A DNA stretch of 18,976 nt from contig CABURZ010000018.1 of the NCBI GenBank assembly GCA_902494065.1, positions 1 through 18,976 on the forward strand, read 5' to 3'. The stretch is from an uncultured Sneathia sp. GTDB lineage: Bacteria; Fusobacteriota; Fusobacteriia; Fusobacteriales; Leptotrichiaceae. Each line of letters starts with the position of its first letter. Position 1 is the first letter of the stretch. The position numbers were made by a program, and so were the translations under genes. This document shows positions 14,944 through 18,976 of this stretch, piece after piece. The notes beneath the pieces were generated by a model. That model saw nothing but the letters and a program-made list of their open reading frames with translations. It was not told the DNA's origin and did no database searches.

Positions 14944-15912
14944 TTGAAAAAAATATTAAATATAGTAATAATATTTTTTATGCTACTATCATGTACAGCT
15001 TTACATGGTAATTCTATTGAATATGTTGAAAGAAAAACAAAAGAAATTAAAATAGAAAAAGTAAATTCTGAAAAATGGTTAAATTTTTTATACAATAATC
15101 CTTTTGGAAGAGCAACAACTAATCTAATAGTTAAAAGAAAATTTTTAACAGAATATTATGGAAAATATATGAATACAACAAATTCTGCGAAAAAAATATC
15201 AAAATTTATTGAAAAATATGATATAAATATGGAAGAATCTGAAAAAAAAGCAGATGAATTTAAGACATTTAATGAATTTTTTTATAGAAAATTAAAAAAA
15301 GATGCAAGACCTATAGATAATAATAAGTATAGCGTAGTTTCTCCGGCAGATGGTAAAATACTTGTATTTTCTAAAATTTCTGATATAGATGGATTGTATG
15401 TTAAAGGTGTTAAATTTAATTTGAGTGAATTTTTGAAAGATAAAAAGCTTGTAAGTGAATATGAAAATGGGTCTATAGCTATAGTAAGATTAGCACCAAC
15501 TGATTATCACAGAGTACATTTTCCATATAATGGTAAAATTTCAAAAACTAAGTTAATAAATGGAGTATATTATTCAGTATCGCCAATTTCTCTAAAAAAA
15601 ATATCAAATGTATTATGGGAAAATAAAAGAGAAATATCTAGATTAGAAACAAATAGTAGTATAGGAGATATTTTAATAATAGAAGTAGGTGCAACTATGG
15701 TTGGTGGAATCAAACAAACATATGTACCTAATACTTATGTGCAAAAAGGTCAGGAAAAATCTTATTTTTATTTTGGAGGTTCGACAGTAATTTTAATATT
15801 TAAAGAAAATTGTATAAAATTTGATGAAGATTTATTGAAAAATACTCAAAAAAAACTAGAAACTACAGTACGTGTAGGAGAAAAAATAGCAAGTTCAATA
15901 ATTATGGAATAA
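14944..15912 (+). CDS. psd: Phosphatidylserine decarboxylase with lipoprotein-like N-terminus
   Basis: A 322-residue proenzyme that decarboxylates phosphatidylserine to phosphatidylethanolamine. Signatures: TFNEFFYRKLK (108-118), SPADGKIL (133-140), APTDYHRVHFP (184-194) and the autocleavage motif FGGST (277-281), in which cleavage before Ser280 makes the pyruvoyl cofactor. The start is TTG at 14944, with AAGGA (14933-14937) suitably upstream; no in-frame ATG is better placed. Residues 1-17 form a charged, hydrophobic signal ending in LLSC, a good lipobox, before the usual Psd N-terminus (SIEYVERKTKEIKIEKV from residue 24). Psd normally works on the cytoplasmic face and lacks this extension, so the leader could anchor it in the membrane or move it outside. 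No terminator follows before the next promoter. The pssA partner is not in the window. Confidence 0.93.
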   Translation: MKKILNIVIIFFMLLSCTALHGNSIEYVERKTKEIKIEKVNSEKWLNFLYNNPFGRATTNLIVKRKFLTEYYGKYMNTTNSAKKISKFIEKYDINMEESEKKADEFKTFNEFFYRKLKKDARPIDNNKYSVVSPADGKILVFSKISDIDGLYVKGVKFNLSEFLKDKKLVSEYENGSIAIVRLAPTDYHRVHFPYNGKISKTKLINGVYYSVSPISLKKISNVLWENKREISRLETNSSIGDILIIEVGATMVGGIKQTYVPNTYVQKGQEKSYFYFGGSTVILIFKENCIKFDEDLLKNTQKKLETTVRVGEKIASSIIME

Positions 15913-15924
15913 ATCAAAAAAACA

Positions 15925-15933
15925 TGGTATAAT
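15925..15933 (+). promoter_or_regulatory. Extended -10 promoter for the 121-aa gene and cyclophilin
   Basis: TGGTATAAT is a perfect -10 with TG extension, identical in core to that before prfA. No convincing -35 lies 16-18 bases upstream (an A-rich run follows the psd stop). The predicted start near 15940 gives a 23-base leader with AAGAAAGG as the ribosome-binding site. Confidence 0.7.
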
Positions 15934-15962
15934 AAAATATACTTTAAGAAAGGTACGTATAA

Positions 15963-16328
15963 ATGAAAATAATAAAATTTAATAAAAAAAATCCAATTAA
16001 GCCTTTATTTGGACTAAGATTACCTGATATTGTATATGATCTATACTTAATTTCTATAACAAAAGAAGCATTTGAAAAAACATTAAAGGAATTTATGCAT
16101 ATTGATCCTAAAAGACTTATAAAAATAGTCGAAGCAGTTGAAGGAGATTCAAAATCAGTATTAATTTTAGTTATATATGATACGTTTGTTGAAGGCAAAA
16201 GCATGGTTAAAGCTAGAATAGATACAAGAGTTAAGAATTTTAATTTTCCTATATTTAATATGAGTGTTGATGAAACAGTGTTTATGGAAAGAGAAATTGA
16301 AATTTTTAAAAGAAGGGAGAAAATATGA
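15963..16328 (+). CDS. Conserved-looking protein of unknown function (121 aa)
   Basis: I do not recognise this 121-residue protein. It has no signal peptide or membrane span and reads as a compact alpha/beta domain: a basic N-terminus (KIIKFNKKNP), 'LFGLRLPDIVYDLYLISITKEAFEKTLKEF' (residues 15-44, strand then helix), 'SVLILVIYDTF' (about 65-75, buried strand), then the 'ARIDTRVKNFNFPIFNMSVDETVFMEREIEI' region (84-114), which looks like strands. The coding quality matches its neighbours, and it has its own promoter and a TAAGAAAGG ribosome-binding site. The stop overlaps the next ATG (ATGA at 16325-16328), so it is co-translated with the cyclophilin-like lipoprotein. Confidence 0.75.
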   Translation: MKIIKFNKKNPIKPLFGLRLPDIVYDLYLISITKEAFEKTLKEFMHIDPKRLIKIVEAVEGDSKSVLILVIYDTFVEGKSMVKARIDTRVKNFNFPIFNMSVDETVFMEREIEIFKRREKI

Positions 16329-16990
16329 AAAAAAAGAGTTTAGTTGCCATAGCTATATGTTTTTTTGCAATGTCATGTAGCAGTACTAAATTTTCAGATG
16401 TTGCTGAATCATTCTTTGGTGAAAAATTATTTGGTTTAACTAGTGAACAAAAATACAATTCTAAGCTTGCAAGCTATAAACTAGAGGCTAAAATAATAAC
16501 AAATAAAGGTGATATAAATGTTTATTTGTACCCAGAGGTAGCTCCAGAAACTGTAGCAAATTTTGTATATCTATCTAAGAAAAATTTTTATGATGATATG
16601 AAATTTAGTAATGTTTCATTAAATAATATTATTCAATCAGGTGATAGTAAGGGTGATACAACAGGTACAGCAGGTTACTATATAAAAGATGAAGAAACTA
16701 AGTGGTTAACATTTGATAATTATGGAGTTATAGCAATGGCACAACAACAAGGTGCTAAAAATACAGCAAGTTCTCAATTCTTTATAACTTTACGTGAAAA
16801 ACCTGAATTTAATGGTAAGTATACAGCATTTGGTAATTTAAAATCAAAAGAAGATTTAAGAGTTGCAAAAACAATAAGACAAGGCGACATAATTAAGGAT
16901 GTAGAAATTACAGGAATAAATGTTAATGAATTTTTAAATAATTTTGAAGAACAAATTAAAATTTGGGATTCAAAATATAGTGGTAAGTAG
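16325..16990 (+). CDS. Cyclophilin-type peptidyl-prolyl isomerase-like lipoprotein, catalytic Arg not conserved
   Basis: A 221-residue envelope protein. Residues 1-18 form a lipoprotein signal (MKKK, hydrophobic core, AMSC with Cys18). After a helical linker the cyclophilin domain runs from about residue 52: TNKGDINVYLYPEVAPETVANFVYL (59-83), IIQSGD (102-107), YGVIAMA (133-139), SSQFFITL (149-156) and YTAFG (166-170). Cyclophilins catalyse Xaa-Pro isomerisation and aid folding of exported proteins. The essential Arg of the 'F.R' segment ('FHRVI..FMIQGGD') is replaced: here it reads KFSNVSLNNIIQSGD, with Asn96 at that place. Gln104 and the FF pocket remain. It may bind prolyl peptides without strong catalysis. 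It overlaps the 121-aa gene by four bases and ends before GGAGG of the next lipoprotein gene. Confidence 0.88.
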   Translation: MKKKSLVAIAICFFAMSCSSTKFSDVAESFFGEKLFGLTSEQKYNSKLASYKLEAKIITNKGDINVYLYPEVAPETVANFVYLSKKNFYDDMKFSNVSLNNIIQSGDSKGDTTGTAGYYIKDEETKWLTFDNYGVIAMAQQQGAKNTASSQFFITLREKPEFNGKYTAFGNLKSKEDLRVAKTIRQGDIIKDVEITGINVNEFLNNFEEQIKIWDSKYSGK

Positions 16991-16999
16991 GAGGCAATT

Positions 17000-17218
17000 A
17001 TGAAAAAGAGATTAGTTTTAGCAAGTTTATTAATTTTAAGTGTTACATCATGTATTCCGTTAGCAGTAATTGGTGGTGCAGGTGTTGGTGCAGCAGCAGC
17101 AATTGCAACTCCAGTAATAGTTAAAAAAATTAAAGATAAAAAAGATGAAAAACATATTAAAAGAAAAATTAATGAAAAAGGTGAATACCTTGATGAAGTA
17201 AATGCAGTTATAAAATAA
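17000..17218 (+). CDS. Small lipoprotein, Gly/Ala-rich hydrophobic segment then basic tail
   Basis: A 72-residue lipoprotein precursor. MKKR and a hydrophobic core lead to SVTSC (Cys18), giving a mature protein of about 55 residues. A Gly/Ala-rich stretch (GGAGVGAAAAIA, about 25-36) of glycine-zipper character follows, then a strongly basic helix (KKIKDKKDEKHIKRKI) and an acidic end. The Gly/Ala segment could insert in or pack against membrane. GGAGG precedes the ATG at good spacing, nine bases after the cyclophilin gene, so it is probably co-transcribed. It shares its layout with the next gene. Function is unknown. Confidence 0.8.
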   Translation: MKKRLVLASLLILSVTSCIPLAVIGGAGVGAAAAIATPVIVKKIKDKKDEKHIKRKINEKGEYLDEVNAVIK

Positions 17219-17283
17219 TAATTTTGGGGTTTGAGTGTGTGTACAGTGTATAAAAAAAAGTTAAACATAAAAATGTAGGATTT

Positions 17284-17481
17284 ATGAAAAAATTAATTAT
17301 GATGAGTTTAATCATTTTATCATGTACATCATGCGTAACAACATTATTAGCAGCTGGTGCAACAGCAGCAGTAGCGGGAGCAGCAGGTGGAGCAACTATG
17401 GCAGCAACATCTCATGCTGTAAAAAGAAGTTTAGAAAAGAAGCTAAAAAATATAAAAAATATAACTACAGATAACAGTTAA
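17284..17481 (+). CDS. Small lipoprotein, paralogue-like partner of the preceding gene
   Basis: A 65-residue lipoprotein precursor: MKKL, hydrophobic core, CTSC with Cys17, then an Ala/Gly-rich segment (LLAAGATAAVAGAAGGATMAA region, residues 21-41) and a basic helix (KRSLEKKLKNIKN). The order of elements is the same as in the preceding small lipoprotein although the sequence has diverged, so the two may be a tandem duplication. TAGGA precedes the ATG. The 65-base gap between them holds no clear terminator. Function is unknown; glycine-zipper lipoproteins of this size occur in the outer membranes of diderms. Confidence 0.75.
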   Translation: MKKLIMMSLIILSCTSCVTTLLAAGATAAVAGAAGGATMAATSHAVKRSLEKKLKNIKNITTDNS

Positions 17482-17489
17482 AATATTAC

Positions 17490-17518
17490 TTGACAAACAG
17501 TTTAATATAATGTATGAT
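17490..17518 (+). promoter_or_regulatory. Promoter of the infC-rpmI-rplT operon
   Basis: A consensus -35 TTGACA (17490-17495), 17 bases, then TATGAT (17513-17518). This is the only full -35/-10 consensus promoter in the window, fitting strong growth-linked expression. An upstream TATAAT at 17506-17511 is only ten bases from the -35 and is probably not used with it. Confidence 0.8.
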
Positions 17519-17524
17519 ACATAT

Positions 17525-17680
17525 AGTATTTGTAAAGAAGAAACTTGATTTCTCACCTTTCCATTATTTTAATGAGTCTGGTTATTGTTAATTGATGTAT
17601 TACAATTTTTTATTGTAATAGTTTTAGTTATTGAGAAACAAGGTTTTTAATCTTGTTTTTTTATTTAGGAGGTGTTCTGT
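17525..17680 (+). promoter_or_regulatory. infC leader with antiterminator/terminator switch
   Basis: A roughly 155-base untranslated leader. AAACTTGATTTCTCA (17541-17555) can pair with 17632-17646 (TGAGAAA then CAAGGTTT), interrupted only by single bulges. That pairing uses the 5' arm of the terminator (17636-17643), so the two folds exclude each other. Between them lies a perfect nine-pair hairpin TATTACAAT/ATTGTAATA (17598-17606 with 17612-17620). In Firmicutes, L20 represses this operon by promoting premature termination in its leader, and the same logic is inferred here because rplT is the last gene. I did not identify an L20-binding site. Confidence 0.7.
17636..17662 (+). terminator. Attenuator terminator in the infC leader
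   Basis: AAACAAGG (17636-17643) pairs with TCTTGTTT (17651-17658), ending with a G-T pair, across a seven-base loop, followed by a T tract to 17662. It lies immediately before the AGGAGG of infC and so acts within the operon's own leader. Confidence 0.75.
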
Positions 17681-18205
17681 ATTAAAGGAACTAACAAGTC
17701 TGATGGAATCAGAATTAATGAAGAAATTAGATGTAGGGAAGTAAGAGTTATAGGTGAAGATGGTGAACTGATTGGAGTTATGCCACCGCGTGAAGCATTA
17801 GAAATAGCACTTGAAAAAAATTTAGATTTAGTTGAGTTGTCACCTAATGTTGTACCACCAGTTTGTAAAATCATGAATTATGGTAAATTCAGATATGAAA
17901 AAACAAAAAAAGATAAAGAAAATAAAAAGAAACAAAAAAATATTGTCATAAAAGAATTGAGAATAAAACCTCATATTGATGAGCATGACAAGCAAACTAA
18001 GGTATCACAAATAACAAAATTTCTTGAAAAAGAATATAAGGTGAAGGTAAGTTTAAAATTATCAGGAAGAGAAAAATTACATATTGATTCATCTATAAAA
18101 GTTTTAGATCAATTAGCGGATCAATTTAATGATTTAGCAATAGTAGAAAAAAAATATGGTAAAGAACAAGTACAAAAATATATAATGTTGACACCTAAAA
18201 AATAA
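17681..18205 (+). CDS. infC: Translation initiation factor IF-3, apparent AUU start
   Basis: IF3 binds the 30S subunit, keeps it from joining 50S early and checks the start codon and initiator tRNA. This 174-residue protein matches family length: N-domain with GIRINEEIRCREVRVIG (from about residue 9), GVMPPREALEIALEKNLDLVELSP and PPVCKIMNYGKF, a Lys-rich linker, then the C-domain with KELRIKPHIDEHD and SLKLSGRE. The start is judged to be ATT 17681, eight bases after AGGAGG (17667-17672). The GTG at 17672 lies inside that Shine-Dalgarno site, and no ATG is available. Non-canonical AUU-type starts are characteristic of infC and allow IF3 to repress itself by rejecting them. The gene is first in its operon and 12 bases from rpmI. 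Confidence 0.95.
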   Translation: MKGTNKSDGIRINEEIRCREVRVIGEDGELIGVMPPREALEIALEKNLDLVELSPNVVPPVCKIMNYGKFRYEKTKKDKENKKKQKNIVIKELRIKPHIDEHDKQTKVSQITKFLEKEYKVKVSLKLSGREKLHIDSSIKVLDQLADQFNDLAIVEKKYGKEQVQKYIMLTPKK

Positions 18206-18217
18206 GGAGGAAAAATT

Positions 18218-18424
18218 ATGCCAAAAATGAAAACACACAGAGGGGCTAAAAAAAGAATTAAAGTTACAGGAAGCGGAAAATTTGTTATAAGACACTCAGG
18301 AAAGAGTCATATTCTAACTAAAAAAACTCACAAGAGAAAGAAAGGCTTAGGAAAAGATTATGTAATCTCAGGTGGAGCAGCTAAAAAAGTATCTAAATTA
18401 TTATCAGTGAGTCAAGGAAGATAG
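18218..18424 (+). CDS. rpmI: 50S ribosomal protein L35
   Basis: A 68-residue, highly basic protein of the large subunit. The family pattern is plain: PKMKTHRGAKKRIKVTGSGK (2-21), HSGKSHILTKKTHKRKK (26-42) and a C-terminal VSKLL. The usual 'LR....v' mid-segment is KGLGKDYVISGGAAKK here, a normal variant. The ribosome-binding site AAGGAGG is strong. It lies between infC and rplT in the classic order. No Zn-binding Cys residues are present. Confidence 0.97.
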   Translation: MPKMKTHRGAKKRIKVTGSGKFVIRHSGKSHILTKKTHKRKKGLGKDYVISGGAAKKVSKLLSVSQGR

Positions 18425-18437
18425 GAGTGTATAAAAT

Positions 18438-18788
18438 ATGGCAAGAGTAAAAACTGGAATTATAAGAAGAAAAAGACATAAAAAAGTATTAAGTGAAGCT
18501 AAAGGATATAAGGGAACAAGAAAAACTAATTTTAAAAAGGCTAATGAAGCAGTTAAAAGAGCTATGGCTTTCTCAACTGAACACAGAAAATTAAAAAAGA
18601 GAACAATGAGAGAATTATGGATAATCAGAATAAATGCTGCTGCAAGATTAAATGGAATTTCTTATTCAAAATTCATAAATGGTTTAAAGAAGCTTAACAT
18701 TGAATTAGACAGAAAAGTATTAGCAGATTTAGCAGTAAACAATGCACAAGAATTTTCAAAATTAGTTGAACAAGTAAAAAATATATAA
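18438..18788 (+). CDS. rplT: 50S ribosomal protein L20
   Basis: A 116-residue basic protein needed early in 50S assembly, binding 23S rRNA. Signatures: MARVKTGIIRRKRHKKVL (1-18), AKGYKGTRKTNFKKANEAV (21-39), the RDRKKRKR-like segment replaced by HRKLKKRTMRELWI (50-63), RINAAARLNGISYSKFINGLK (65-85) and LNIELDRKVLADLA. In Firmicutes, L20 also acts as translational/transcriptional repressor of its own operon through the leader. The preceding ribosome-binding site is ATAGGAG. A hairpin terminator follows directly. Confidence 0.97.
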   Translation: MARVKTGIIRRKRHKKVLSEAKGYKGTRKTNFKKANEAVKRAMAFSTEHRKLKKRTMRELWIIRINAAARLNGISYSKFINGLKKLNIELDRKVLADLAVNNAQEFSKLVEQVKNI

Positions 18789-18789
18789 G

Positions 18790-18814
18790 AGGTTCGTAAT
18801 CGAACCTTTTTTTT
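18790..18814 (+). terminator. Intrinsic terminator after rplT
   Basis: AGGTTCG (18790-18796) pairs perfectly with CGAACCT (18801-18807) across a TAAT loop, followed by eight T in total (18807-18814). It ends the infC-rpmI-rplT operon. The folD start is only 11 bases on, so folD needs readthrough or a promoter within this sequence; no clear -10 was seen. Confidence 0.9.
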
Positions 18815-18824
18815 AGGAAGAAAA

Positions 18825-18976
18825 ATGAATATAATTGATGGTAAATATGTAGCAGAAAACTTGCTAGGTAAATTATTAGATAAACACAATAAGTTAAAAA
18901 AAATACATGGAAGACCTGCAAGACTTGTAGTAATACTTGTAGGATCTAATGAATCCTCAAAAATGTACGTTAGAAA
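18825..18976 (+). CDS. folD: Methylenetetrahydrofolate dehydrogenase/cyclohydrolase, N-terminal fragment cut by window edge
   Basis: The first 50 codons of FolD, which oxidises 5,10-methylenetetrahydrofolate with NADP and hydrolyses the product to 10-formyltetrahydrofolate for purine and formyl-Met-tRNA synthesis. MNIIDGKYVAENL matches the family start 'm.iiDGk.iA..i', and ARLVVILVGSNESSKMYVR (32-50) matches 'P.La.IlVG.d.aS..YVr.K', containing the active-site Tyr; the catalytic Lys would fall just beyond the window. AGGAAG sits seven bases before the ATG. The gene follows the rplT terminator closely. The remainder, about 230 residues, lies outside the window. Confidence 0.93.
   Translation, partial: MNIIDGKYVAENLLGKLLDKHNKLKKIHGRPARLVVILVGSNESSKMYVR

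Noticed and set aside
17223..17254. Possible promoter (TTGAGT ... TATAAA) before the second small lipoprotein
   Set aside because: The boxes are only 12 bases apart and the sequence is low complexity; co-transcription from upstream is simpler.
16774..17268. Minus-strand open frame opposite the cyclophilin and small lipoprotein genes
   Set aside because: It runs antisense to two well-supported + strand genes with good ribosome-binding sites; its Phe/Leu-rich product reflects reverse reading of Lys/Glu codons.
17506..17511. TATAAT as the -10 of the infC promoter
   Set aside because: Only ten bases from TTGACA; TATGAT at 17513-17518 gives the 17-base spacing.
17672..17674. GTG as start of infC
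   Set aside because: It overlaps the AGGAGG Shine-Dalgarno sequence that should serve the real start, and would add residues FC not expected in IF3; ATT 17681 fits spacing.
1..18976. CRISPR arrays, insertion sequences, tRNA or rRNA genes
   Set aside because: No regularly spaced repeats, transposase motifs, terminal inverted repeats, or tRNA cloverleaf sequences were seen on either strand.

Overview
The window is a gene-dense, extremely AT-rich chromosomal segment in which every gene I could support reads on the + strand. The standard code is used, with TGA as a true stop (for example the ATGA overlaps). A secretin and several lipoprotein signal peptides indicate a diderm cell. The AT-richness, the prfA-prmC cluster and the Clostridia-like ribosome-binding sites suggest Fusobacteriota, most likely Leptotrichiaceae (Sneathia, Streptobacillus or Leptotrichia type). 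The taxonomic call is inference from style and protein flavour, not a database match.

Layout. 1-1542: the end of a secretin gene and a GspF/PilC-type inner-membrane gene (type II secretion or type IV pilus). 1544-2519: three tightly coupled small genes riding on that operon: a RelA/SpoT-synthetase-like protein lacking the usual N-terminal part, a 67-residue unknown, and a small HD hydrolase of the RelA/SpoT hydrolase type. Together they look like an alarmone synthetase/hydrolase (toxSAS-like) pair. 2520-2722: no gene, but a structured RNA with its own extended -10 promoter and an intrinsic terminator, placed just ahead of a proline iminopeptidase gene. 3657-5994: a TPR, DUF4037, DUF4125 cassette whose TPR gene carries an in-frame stop 20 codons before its expected end. 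5957-6847: an exported protein of unknown function, followed by a terminator.

6891-14925 is one long operon of housekeeping genes with 1-11 base overlaps or abutting ends: prfA (release factor 1), prmC (its GGQ methylase, here with a duplicated N-terminal domain), queA, rsmD, xseB, a prenyl diphosphate synthase, pgeF/yfiH and secA, closed by a hairpin terminator. Translation termination, tRNA and rRNA modification, isoprenoid synthesis and protein export are thus co-transcribed.

14944-17481 is an envelope block: phosphatidylserine decarboxylase with an unexpected lipoprotein-type N-terminus, a 121-residue unknown, a cyclophilin-like lipoprotein lacking the catalytic arginine, and two tandem small glycine/alanine-rich lipoproteins. 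17490-18814 is the infC-rpmI-rplT ribosomal operon with a TTGACA promoter, a leader that can form mutually exclusive antiterminator and terminator structures, and an apparent AUU start codon for IF3. The window ends inside folD.

The best candidates for something undescribed are the RelA/SpoT-like + 67-aa + HD cassette, the folded RNA ahead of pip, and the lipoprotein-type Psd.
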